Of a stretch of 5,355 nt of DNA, positions 1 to 5,066 are shown one piece after another. The stretch is from positions 1-5,355 of the forward strand of contig CAJOQY010000097.1 of assembly GCA_905236835.1 (NCBI GenBank). The letters are read 5' to 3'. Every line of letters starts with the position of its first letter. The first letter of the stretch is position 1. Below the pieces are notes generated by a model. It ran no database searches, was not told the origin of the DNA, and worked only from the letters and a program-made list of their open reading frames with translations. Both the position numbers and the translations under genes were made by a program. This DNA comes from an uncultured Oscillibacter sp. GTDB taxonomy: Bacteria; Bacillota; Clostridia; Oscillospirales; Oscillospiraceae.

Positions 1-210
1 CCCGCCGCGCCCGGCACGGGCGTTATCGCGGGCGGCGCGGTGCGCGCCGTGGTGGAAGCCGCCGGAATCAAAGACATCCGCGCCAAGTGTCTGCGGTCGA
101 ACAATCCAAATAACGTCGTCGCCGCCGCGTTCCAAGGACTGCGCGGTATGCGCGGGCCGGAGGAAGTCGCCCGCGTGCGCGGCAAGAGCGTAGCCGATAT
201 TATCGGCTGA
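1..210 (+). CDS. rpsE: 30S ribosomal protein S5, C-terminal part (5' end outside window)
   Basis: This is the last 69 codons of ribosomal protein S5, read in frame from base 1 to the TGA at 208-210. S5 sits in the body of the 30S subunit near the decoding region and contributes to translational accuracy. The visible part is the C-terminal domain: [19 protein letters not shown], then a [10 protein letters not shown] segment, then the helix with [16 protein letters not shown] and the short end ADIIG, all typical of bacterial S5. A full S5 is about 165 residues, so roughly the first 95 lie upstream. The next gene, rpmD, begins 16 nt after the stop with a strong ribosome binding site, as in other spc operons. 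No frameshift or internal stop is seen. The identification is secure; only the N-terminal part cannot be assessed. Confidence 0.97.
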   Translation, partial: PAAPGTGVIAGGAVRAVVEAAGIKDIRAKCLRSNNPNNVVAAAFQGLRGMRGPEEVARVRGKSVADIIG

Positions 211-226
211 CAGGAGGGCTTGCGCG

Positions 227-418
227 ATGGCTGAAAATAAAAATATTAATATTAAATTAATCAAAAGCCTGAACGGGCGGCTGAAAAAACAGATCGCCAC
301 GGCGTATTCGCTGGGTCTGCGCAAAATCGGCGACGAGACGACGCAGCCGGATAACGCGTCTACGCGGGGCAAAATCGCCAAAATCGGATACCTGCTCCGG
401 GTATCGGAAGAGAACTAA
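227..418 (+). CDS. rpmD: 50S ribosomal protein L30
   Basis: The gene encodes a 63-residue L30, a small protein of the large ribosomal subunit; 58-62 residues is usual. The family features are the first strand INIKLIKSLNGR, the helix with QIATAYSLGLRKIGD, the segment TQPDNASTRGKIAKI and the last strand YLLRVSEEN. The ATG at 227 is supported by AGGAGGG at 212-218, 8 nt upstream, and by the spacing after rpsE. The N-terminus (MAENKN) is a few residues longer and more polar than many L30 proteins. The DNA coding for it is odd: positions 234-261 contain only A and T, while the rest of the gene is GC-rich. It is cotranscribed with rpsE and rplO. Confidence is high because sequence, length and position all agree. 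Confidence 0.96.
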   Translation: MAENKNINIKLIKSLNGRLKKQIATAYSLGLRKIGDETTQPDNASTRGKIAKIGYLLRVSEEN

Positions 419-436
419 CGCGAGGAGGCGGGGAAA

Positions 437-907
437 ATGAAATTAAGCGAACTGTCTCCGGGTTCCGTCCGGAAAGCGTATCGCAAGGGCCGGGGCGCCG
501 GTTCCGGCAACGGCAAAACCGCCGGACGCGGCCATAAAGGCCAAAAAGCCCGGTCGGGCGGCAAAGTCCGCGTGGGCTTTGAGGGCGGCCAAATGCCGCT
601 GGCGCGGCGTATCCCGAAGCGCGGATTTAATAATATATTCGCCAAACCGCTGGACATCGTCAATCTCGACGCGCTGAACGACGCGTTCAATAACGGCGAT
701 GTCGTGTCGCCGGAGACGCTGGCGGAAAAGGGCGTGTTGCCTGATTTTAAATACGGCTATAAAATCTTGGGCCGGGGCGAATTGGATAAAAAACTCACAG
801 TCAAAGCCCACGCGTTTTCCGCGTCCGCGAAAGCGGCGATTGAGGCGGCGGGCGGTGAGGCCGTCACGCTGGACCGGAAACCGGGAAGGCCGGGTGATGA
901 GGCGTGA
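437..907 (+). CDS. rplO: 50S ribosomal protein L15
   Basis: The gene encodes a 156-residue L15 (usually about 145-150), an early-to-mid assembly protein of the 50S subunit. The N-terminal extension that threads into rRNA is clear: residues 18-47 are rich in Gly, Lys and Arg ([19 protein letters not shown]), followed by [18 protein letters not shown]. The C-terminal globular domain carries the L15 signature from [20 protein letters not shown] to AIEAAGG (about 109-140). The tail after residue 140 ([16 protein letters not shown]) is slightly long and charged. ATG at 437 follows AGGAGG at 423-428 by 8 nt. The stop TGA at 905-907 overlaps the GTG start of secY, giving the 4-nt junction GTGA and suggesting translational coupling. 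Confidence 0.97.
   Translation: MKLSELSPGSVRKAYRKGRGAGSGNGKTAGRGHKGQKARSGGKVRVGFEGGQMPLARRIPKRGFNNIFAKPLDIVNLDALNDAFNNGDVVSPETLAEKGVLPDFKYGYKILGRGELDKKLTVKAHAFSASAKAAIEAAGGEAVTLDRKPGRPGDEA
904..907 (+). promoter_or_regulatory. rplO stop / secY GTG start overlap (GTGA)
   Basis: The GTG start of secY and the TGA stop of rplO share bases in the four-base string GTGA. No well-spaced strong Shine-Dalgarno sequence is seen: GAGG at 899-902 is too close and GGGAAGG at 883-889 is rather far. This arrangement favours re-initiation by ribosomes finishing rplO. The overlap is seen in the sequence; the coupling is inference. Confidence 0.6.
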
Positions 908-2274
908 TTCAGACAATCCGCCGCGCGTGGGGCATTCCGGAACTGCGCAATAAAATCACTTTTACGATGCTGATTTTATTAATTTTCCGGATCGGCAACG
1001 CCATTACCGTGCCTTATGTGAATTCAGATCTTTTGCGCCAGCAGCTTGACGCCATGGGTACGACGTATTTCGGACTGTTAAACGCCATGAGCGGCGGCGC
1101 GTTCGCGATGGCCACGGTGTTCGCGTTAAGCATTCAGCCGTATATCAACAGTTCGATTATTATCCAGCTTCTGACCGTCGCGATTCCTTATTTAGAAAAT
1201 TTATCCAAAGACGGCGGCGAGGAAGGCCGGAAAAAAATCCAGTCCATTACGCGTTATACGACAATTGGCATCGCCGTTTTGCAGTCCGTCGGCTATTATT
1301 TCATGATGAAGCGTTATGAAATCTTAGAAGAGCAGGGCGTATGGCCGGCGCTGGTAATTATCGTGACATTGATCGCCGGTTCGTCGTTCGTCATGTGGAT
1401 GGGCGAACAGGTGAACGAATTCGGCATCGGCAACGGAATTTCTATGATCTTATTCGCGGGCATTTTATCCCGCGTGCCGAGCATGATTACCGGCTTATAT
1501 GAAGGCGTCCGGAACTGGTCGCTGATTCAAAGCGGCGATTTAAGTCTTGATTCCCTCACAAGCGCCGGTTATACGACGGAACGCGCCGAACAGTATTTAT
1601 CATCGGCGATTCCCCCGTGGGGCGCGGTCTTGCTTGTCATCGGTATGCTGGCCTTGATCGTGTTTATCGTATTTATCAACGACGCCGAACGCCGGATCCC
1701 CGTGCAATACGCCAAACGTCAGGTCGGACGCCGGATGTACGGCGGACAGTCAAGCAATCTGCCCATGAAAGTAGGCATGGCGGGCGTTCTGCCGATTATC
1801 TTCGCGCAGTCCATCGCGTCCCTGCCGATTACGGTCTGGAGCTTTATCGGCATTCCGGAGGAAGGCACGATTTCATATGGCATTTATAAAGCCATCGACG
1901 CCCAGTCCGTCGCCTATATGATCGCGTATTTCATCATGATTATTGGCTTCAGCTATTTCTACGCGACGATTCAGTTTAATCCCGTGGAAATCGCCAATAA
2001 CATGAAAAAACAGGGCGGATTTATCCCCGGATTCAGACCCGGCAAACCGACGATTGATTTTATCAAGCGCGTATTAAATCGCGTTACGTTCTTCGGCGCG
2101 ATTTATCTTGGCATTGTCGCCATCTGCCCGCTGATCGTCGGAAAACTGGTTCAGAACAGTTCCGTCTCCATCGGCGGCACGTCGGTTATCATCGTCGTCG
2201 GCGTGGCTCTTGAAACCGTCAAAGCTCTTGAATCCCAGATGTTAATGCGCCAGTATAAGGGCTTTTTGGAGTAA
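904..2274 (+). CDS. secY: Protein translocase subunit SecY
   Basis: SecY is the pore-forming subunit of the SecYEG channel in the cytoplasmic membrane, moving unfolded proteins with SecA or from ribosomes. The 456 residues contain about ten hydrophobic segments. Recognisable parts are the first helix (about 18-38), the plug and second-helix region [18 protein letters not shown] (74-91), [17 protein letters not shown] (164-180), the cytosolic loop [20 protein letters not shown] (261-280) and the loop [16 protein letters not shown] (368-383), both used by SecA and ribosomes. An in-frame TGA at 898-900 leaves GTG 904 as the only start giving a full N-terminus (MIQTIRRAW). It overlaps the rplO stop, and only a weak GGGAAGG at 883-889 precedes it, so coupling to rplO is likely. 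The outer loop at about 197-238 is longer than in Bacillus subtilis SecY. Confidence 0.97.
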   Translation: MIQTIRRAWGIPELRNKITFTMLILLIFRIGNAITVPYVNSDLLRQQLDAMGTTYFGLLNAMSGGAFAMATVFALSIQPYINSSIIIQLLTVAIPYLENLSKDGGEEGRKKIQSITRYTTIGIAVLQSVGYYFMMKRYEILEEQGVWPALVIIVTLIAGSSFVMWMGEQVNEFGIGNGISMILFAGILSRVPSMITGLYEGVRNWSLIQSGDLSLDSLTSAGYTTERAEQYLSSAIPPWGAVLLVIGMLALIVFIVFINDAERRIPVQYAKRQVGRRMYGGQSSNLPMKVGMAGVLPIIFAQSIASLPITVWSFIGIPEEGTISYGIYKAIDAQSVAYMIAYFIMIIGFSYFYATIQFNPVEIANNMKKQGGFIPGFRPGKPTIDFIKRVLNRVTFFGAIYLGIVAICPLIVGKLVQNSSVSIGGTSVIIVVGVALETVKALESQMLMRQYKGFLE

Positions 2275-2334
2275 TTATATAATTTAATTATATTATTTTA
2301 TAATAAAATATATAAATTATATTAAATTATATAA
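2275..2334. repeat. Perfect 14-bp inverted repeat in the secY-adk spacer
   Basis: TTATATAATTTAAT at 2275-2288 is the exact reverse complement of ATTAAATTATATAA at 2321-2334, with 32 nt between them. Transcribed, this would form an all-AU stem that starts right after the secY stop. In a run made only of A and T such matches arise easily, so a function is uncertain. It lacks the GC stem and U tract of an intrinsic terminator. Confidence 0.5.
2303..2320 (+). repeat. AT-rich direct repeat, copy 1 (18-mer)
   Basis: ATAAAATATATAAATTAT occurs here and identically at 3817-3834. Its last 14 bases, AATATATAAATTAT, occur a third time at 3783-3796. This copy ends 58 nt before the adk start codon. The identity is seen directly; whether it marks a repeat family or only biased A/T sequence is open. 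Confidence 0.6.
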
Positions 2335-2378
2335 TAAAAATATAAAAACCGGGTGAAACCGGAAAGGGAGCGGCTTAT

Positions 2379-3008
2379 ATGAAATTAATCCTGTTAGGCG
2401 CGCCCGGCGCGGGCAAGGGAACGCAGGCCGAAATTTTGAGTGAAAAATTAAATATTCCGACGATTTCAACCGGTAATATCCTGCGCGCCGCCGTCAAAAA
2501 CGGCACGCCGACCGGTCTGAAAGCCAAAGCCTTCATGGACGCCGGACAGCTGGTCCCGGATGATGTGATTATCGGGATTATCAACGAGCGTCTGGCGGAG
2601 CCGGACTGCGCCAATGGCTATATCCTTGACGGCGTTCCCCGGACCGTCGCGCAGGCGGAAGCGATGGAAAAAGCGGATATTATTTTCGACGCCGTTGTTT
2701 CAATTGAAATCTCTGATGATGAGATTATCAACCGCATGAGCGGTCGGCGCGTGTGCGAATCCTGCGGGGCGAGTTATCATGTGATCGCCGCGCCGCCAAA
2801 ACAGGACGGCGTGTGCGATAATTGCAAGGGCAAATTGATCCGGCGCAAAGACGACGCGCCGGAAACCGTCAAAGCCCGTCTGGAAGTCTATCACAAAGAA
2901 ACCGAGCCTTTAAAAGATTTTTACGCCAAACGCGGAATTTTAAAATCCGTCGAAAACCGGAGCATCGCCGAGACAACGGAAAGCATTTTGCGCGTTCTTG
3001 GGAAATGA
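2379..3008 (+). CDS. adk: Adenylate kinase (zinc-binding LID type)
   Basis: Adenylate kinase catalyses ATP + AMP = 2 ADP in the cytosol and sets the energy charge. The 209 residues show the P-loop GAPGAGKGTQ (7-16), the AMP-binding stretch STGNILRA (30-37), the DGVPRTVAQ segment (84-92), the LID domain with GRRVCESCG (122-130) and CDNC (146-149), and RRKDDAPETVKARL (155-168). Cys126, Cys129, Cys146 and Cys149 form a structural zinc site, common in Gram-positive enzymes. Two departures are visible: Val86 replaces the aromatic residue of DG[FYI]PR, and Asn33 stands where Escherichia coli has Asp. Arg36, Arg88, Arg123, Arg156 and Arg167 remain. The ATG at 2379 lies 8 nt after GGGAG (2366-2370). 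Placement between secY and map is the normal Bacillota order. Confidence 0.97.
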   Translation: MKLILLGAPGAGKGTQAEILSEKLNIPTISTGNILRAAVKNGTPTGLKAKAFMDAGQLVPDDVIIGIINERLAEPDCANGYILDGVPRTVAQAEAMEKADIIFDAVVSIEISDDEIINRMSGRRVCESCGASYHVIAAPPKQDGVCDNCKGKLIRRKDDAPETVKARLEVYHKETEPLKDFYAKRGILKSVENRSIAETTESILRVLGK

Positions 3009-3028
3009 AATGGCAGGGGTAAATTCGC

Positions 3029-3784
3029 ATGATTAATCTCAAGTCCGCGCAGGAAATTGAATTCATGCGCCGCGCCGGAAAATTAACGGCGGAAGCCCGC
3101 GCGCTTGCCGGAAGCATGGTCCGGCCCGGCGTCACAACGATGGAAATCAACCGGGAAGTTGATAGATTTATCCGTAAAAATGGCGCCACGCCGTCATTTT
3201 ATCATTACAACGGCTTTCCGGCCAGCGTCTGTATCAGCGTCAACGAGGAAATTATACACGGCATTCCGGGCCGCCGCCGCCTTCAATCCGGCGATATTGT
3301 CAGCATCGACGTGGGCGCGCAGTTGAACGGATTCCACGGCGACTGCGCCGCCACGTTCCCCTGCGGCGAGATTTCCCCCGACGCGCGGCAGTTGATCAAC
3401 GTCACGCGGGAGAGCTTCTTCCGCGGAATCGCGAACGCCCGCGAGGGAAAACGCTTGGGCGATATTTCCGCCGCCGTCCAGCAATACGCGGAATCTTTCG
3501 GCTACGGCGTTGTGCGGGAATACGTCGGACACGGCGTCGGGACGAAACTGCATGAGCCGCCGGAAGTGCCGAACTTCGGCAAACCCGGCAAAGGCCCGAG
3601 ATTATTGCGCGGCATGACCATCGCCGTCGAGCCGATGATCAACGCGGGCGTCCCGGGCGTGGCGAAATTGTCCAACGGCTGGACGGTCGTGACGGCTGAC
3701 GGCAAATGGGCCGCGCATTACGAAAATACGATTTTAATTACCGGCGACGGCGAGCCGGAAATCCTGACCGCCCCCGCGATATAA
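3029..3784 (+). CDS. map: Methionine aminopeptidase, type I
   Basis: This enzyme removes the N-terminal methionine from new proteins, after deformylation, when the next residue is small. The 251-residue protein is of the short bacterial type Ia and has the pita-bread fold. All five metal ligands are present: Asp94 and Asp105 (DVGAQLNGFHGD), His168 (GHGVG), Glu201 (VEPMI) and Glu232 (ENT). His77 (IHGIP) and His175 (LHEPP), which help in catalysis, are also kept. The start ATG at 3029 follows AGGGG at 3015-3019 by 9 nt, 20 nt after the adk stop, so the two genes are probably translated from one mRNA. The C-terminus (GEPEILTAPAI) ends at a TAA inside the next A/T-only run. No truncation or missing residue is seen. 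Confidence 0.98.
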   Translation: MINLKSAQEIEFMRRAGKLTAEARALAGSMVRPGVTTMEINREVDRFIRKNGATPSFYHYNGFPASVCISVNEEIIHGIPGRRRLQSGDIVSIDVGAQLNGFHGDCAATFPCGEISPDARQLINVTRESFFRGIANAREGKRLGDISAAVQQYAESFGYGVVREYVGHGVGTKLHEPPEVPNFGKPGKGPRLLRGMTIAVEPMINAGVPGVAKLSNGWTVVTADGKWAAHYENTILITGDGEPEILTAPAI

Positions 3785-3796
3785 TATATAAATTAT
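3783..3796 (+). repeat. AT-rich direct repeat, copy 2 (14-mer core)
   Basis: AATATATAAATTAT begins at the map stop codon (TAA 3782-3784) and is identical to 2307-2320 and 3821-3834. The two copies in this spacer are 24 nt apart and flank the palindrome at 3798-3811. Confidence 0.55.
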
Positions 3797-3816
3797 AATA
3801 TAATATTATATATTAT

Positions 3817-3834
3817 ATAAAATATATAAATTAT
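3817..3834 (+). repeat. AT-rich direct repeat, copy 3 (18-mer)
   Basis: This 18-mer is identical to 2303-2320. Its last two bases are the A and T of the ATG at 3833-3835, so the repeat takes up the whole region where a ribosome binding site would normally lie. The 12 bases TATTATATAAAA at 3811-3822, which overlap it, recur at 4461-4472 in the infA-rpmJ spacer. Confidence 0.6.
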
Positions 3835-4228
3835 GATTATGATGGAAAATAATATCACATCGCGGACGCGAATCCGTCAGGCGGATATTGTGCGTTCCAC
3901 GGCGGGACACGACAGCGGTCAGCTGTTTGTCGTCCTGCGGGCGGACGGGGAATATTTGTTCCTCGCCGACGGGAAAGGCCGTAAACTGGAATCGCCGAAA
4001 CGAAAGAAACGGCGTCACGCGGAATTTGTGGCGTCACAGGAGGAAACCCGGCTGTCCCGGAAAATCCGGGGCGGGGAGAAATTTACCAACAGCGAGCTTC
4101 GCAGGACCCTCGCGGCCTGCCGCGATCATATCGCGCGAAACGCGGAAAACGCGCGAAGCGCGCAGGATACGCGCAATATCGCGGCGGGCGAGGCAAACCG
4201 GCGGGATTTAAGCCAGCGGGAGGGATGA
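3833..4228 (+). CDS. KOW-domain RNA-binding protein (L14e-like), extended C-terminus
   Basis: The predicted protein has 131 residues. Residues 16-66 match the KOW/L14e-like proteins found between map and infA in Clostridia: a KOW segment ADIVRSTAGHDSGQLFVVL (18-35 or so), the strand YLFLADGKGRKLESP (41-55), a basic KRKKRRH stretch (56-62), and then IRGGEKFTNSELRRTLA (78-94). Such proteins are thought to bind RNA, perhaps on the ribosome, but the exact role is not known to me. Family members are, from memory, near 90-100 residues; the tail from about 95 to 131 is extra and rich in Ala, Arg and Asn. Three in-frame ATGs (3833, 3839, 3842) are possible starts and none has a Shine-Dalgarno sequence, so the start is uncertain by three residues. 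Its stop is 3 nt from infA. Confidence 0.85.
   Translation: MIMMENNITSRTRIRQADIVRSTAGHDSGQLFVVLRADGEYLFLADGKGRKLESPKRKKRRHAEFVASQEETRLSRKIRGGEKFTNSELRRTLAACRDHIARNAENARSAQDTRNIAAGEANRRDLSQREG
4218..4224 (+). promoter_or_regulatory. Ribosome binding site of infA
   Basis: GGGAGGG lies 7 nt before the TTG at 4232, inside the last codons of the KOW gene. This spacing supports TTG 4232 as the start of infA. The ATG at 4225 is too close to the site and in the wrong frame. Confidence 0.75.
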
Positions 4229-4231
4229 GCT

Positions 4232-4450
4232 TTGGCAAAGGCCGATATGATCGAAGTAGAGGGTACCGTGGTGGAGTCTCTGCCGAATACGATGTTTCAG
4301 GTCGAAATCGGAAACGGACATCGCATTCTGGCGCATATCTCCGGAAAACTGCGGATGAATTTCATCCGGATTCTGCCGGGGGACCGCGTCACGGTGGAAA
4401 TGTCTCCCTATGATTTGACACGGGGCCGGATCACTTGGCGCAGCAAATAA
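4232..4450 (+). CDS. infA: Translation initiation factor IF-1
   Basis: IF-1 binds the A site of the 30S subunit during initiation and helps IF-2 and IF-3 choose the initiator tRNA. The 72 residues form a single S1-like OB fold and match the family from end to end: [50 protein letters not shown] and [15 protein letters not shown]. Length is normal. The start is a TTG at 4232, chosen because it gives the conserved MAK N-terminus and has GGGAGGG 7 nt upstream; the ATG at 4247 would lose five conserved residues. The gene begins 3 nt after the KOW stop, so the two are probably translationally linked. A rare start codon on IF-1 could limit its output, but that is inference. Confidence 0.96.
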   Translation: MAKADMIEVEGTVVESLPNTMFQVEIGNGHRILAHISGKLRMNFIRILPGDRVTVEMSPYDLTRGRITWRSK

Positions 4451-4476
4451 TTTTAAATTTTATTATATAAAAATAT
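4445..4476. repeat. A/T-only run, 32 bp, after infA
   Basis: Positions 4445-4476, from the last sense codon of infA into the spacer, contain only A and T. TATTATATAAAA at 4461-4472 is identical to 3811-3822 in the map-KOW spacer. The run is the shortest of the three A/T spacers in this window. The rest of the spacer (4477-4545) is GC-rich again. Confidence 0.85.
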
Positions 4477-4501
4477 CATCATAAACAAGCGCCGCCGTTT
4501 G

Positions 4502-4514
4502 CGCGGAAACCGCG
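4502..4514 (+). other. Small GC hairpin upstream of rpmJ
   Basis: CGCGG-AAA-CCGCG is a perfect 5-bp stem with a 3-nt loop, 31 nt before the rpmJ start. There is no U tract after it, so it is not an intrinsic terminator. It might be an mRNA structure in the leader of rpmJ or chance. Confidence 0.35.
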
Positions 4515-4532
4515 AATCCAACGGAAAGGAAC

Positions 4533-4540
4533 GGGTGAGG
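4533..4540 (+). promoter_or_regulatory. Ribosome binding site of rpmJ
   Basis: GGGTGAGG lies 5 nt before the ATG at 4546. It supports translation of the 37-codon rpmJ gene, which is too short to stand out by length alone. Confidence 0.7.
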
Positions 4541-4545
4541 ATTTT

Positions 4546-4659
4546 ATGAAAGTAAGACCGTCTGTCAAGCCCATGTGCGAAAAATGCAAAGTCATCCGCC
4601 GGAAAGGGCGCGTCATGATTATCTGCGAAAATCCCAAGCACAAGCAGAGACAGGGCTGA
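4546..4659 (+). CDS. rpmJ: 50S ribosomal protein L36 (zinc-binding form)
   Basis: The gene encodes 37 residues, the standard length of L36, the smallest protein of the large subunit. It starts [16 protein letters not shown] and ends [10 protein letters not shown]. Cys11, Cys14, Cys27 and His32 form the zinc ribbon, so this is the zinc-containing (C+) paralog type. Genomes that respond to zinc starvation may carry a second, cysteine-free copy elsewhere; none is visible here. The ATG at 4546 follows GGGTGAGG by 5 nt. The TGA at 4657-4659 precedes rpsM by 20 nt. Position between infA and rpsM is the canonical one in Bacillota. There is no sign of damage. Confidence 0.97.
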   Translation: MKVRPSVKPMCEKCKVIRRKGRVMIICENPKHKQRQG

Positions 4660-4665
4660 AAAACT

Positions 4666-4671
4666 GGGAGG
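4666..4671 (+). promoter_or_regulatory. Ribosome binding site of rpsM
   Basis: GGGAGG lies 8 nt before the ATG at 4680 and decides the start of rpsM. The same frame stays open back to an ATG at 4575, but that longer version would overlap most of rpmJ and add 35 residues with no S13 character. Confidence 0.85.
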
Positions 4672-4679
4672 TATGGGAC

Positions 4680-5045
4680 ATGGCAAGACTTGCCGGCATT
4701 GACCTGCCGAAAGAAAAACGCATTGAAATCGGCCTGACGTATATTTACGGCATTGGCCGCAAAAGCGCGCGGGATATTTTGGCCAAAACGGGCGTCAATC
4801 CCGATATTCGCGTGAAAGATCTCAGCGACGCCGACGAGCAGAAACTGCGCGAGGCGATCGAACATTATACCGTGGAAGGCGATCTGCGCCGCCAGACCGC
4901 GCTGGATATTAAGCGCCTGAGCGAGATCGGCTGCTACCGGGGCATCCGGCACCGCCGCGGGCTTCCCGTGCGCGGACAGCGCAGTAAAACCAACGCGCGC
5001 ACCCGCAAGGGACCCAAGAAAACCATCGCCAACAAGAAGAAATAA
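4680..5045 (+). CDS. rpsM: 30S ribosomal protein S13
   Basis: The gene encodes a 121-residue S13, of normal length. S13 lies in the head of the 30S subunit, makes contacts to the 50S subunit (bridge B1) and touches P-site tRNA with its basic tail. Visible parts are the N-terminus [19 protein letters not shown], the helix-hairpin-helix region [39 protein letters not shown], and the signature [20 protein letters not shown] followed by [10 protein letters not shown] and a lysine-rich end. The ATG at 4680 gives the conserved MARLAG start and has GGGAGG 8 nt upstream. It is 20 nt from rpmJ and 21 nt from rpsK, fitting one transcript. No oddities are seen. Confidence 0.97.
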   Translation: MARLAGIDLPKEKRIEIGLTYIYGIGRKSARDILAKTGVNPDIRVKDLSDADEQKLREAIEHYTVEGDLRRQTALDIKRLSEIGCYRGIRHRRGLPVRGQRSKTNARTRKGPKKTIANKKK

Positions 5046-5066
5046 TATCTGGAAGGGAGCGAAAGT

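Larger units (their letters stand above)
2272..2348. repeat. A/T-only spacer, 77 bp, between secY and adk
   Basis: From the secY stop codon to position 2348 there is not one G or C, in an operon whose genes are GC-rich. The run contains three TATAAT hexamers (2278-2283, 2299-2304, 2330-2335), a perfect 14-bp inverted repeat, a smaller nested one (TATTTTA 2294-2300 with TAAAATA 2304-2310) and an 18-mer also found in the map-KOW spacer. It is followed by CCGG-GTGAAA-CCGG (2349-2362) and then the adk ribosome binding site. No ORF, tRNA or classical GC-stem terminator is present. Confidence 0.9.
3779..3834. repeat. A/T-only run, 56 bp, between map and the KOW gene
   Basis: Positions 3779-3834 contain only A and T. 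The run starts in the last map codon and ends in the first two bases of the ATG at 3833. It holds two copies of AATATATAAATTAT (3783-3796 and 3821-3834) around a perfect 14-bp palindrome, ATATAATATTATAT, at 3798-3811. It leaves the next gene without a purine-rich ribosome binding site. No terminator is recognised. Confidence 0.9.

Noticed and set aside
443..916. Long minus-strand reading frame opposite rplO
   Set aside because: It is a shadow of GC-rich L15 coding sequence; the product has no recognisable character.
2275..2334. Intrinsic terminator after secY
   Set aside because: The stem is all A/T, without a GC-rich stem or following T tract, and the next genes belong to the same cluster.
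2822..3022. Plus-strand frame overlapping the end of adk
   Set aside because: It is a shifted frame inside adk, without a ribosome binding site or recognisable product.
4225..4413. ATG at 4225 overlapping the KOW stop (ATGA), opening a 62-codon frame
   Set aside because: It is out of frame with infA, its product is not recognisable, and the infA frame covers the same DNA with a full IF-1 match.
4415..4420. Perfect TTGACA as a -35 box inside infA
   Set aside because: No -10-like hexamer lies 16-18 nt downstream; the bases encode the conserved Leu-Thr of the YDLTRG motif of IF-1.
4575..4679. N-terminal extension of rpsM from an ATG at 4575
   Set aside because: It would overlap rpmJ in another frame and add 35 residues unlike S13; ATG 4680 has a good ribosome binding site and gives the conserved N-terminus.
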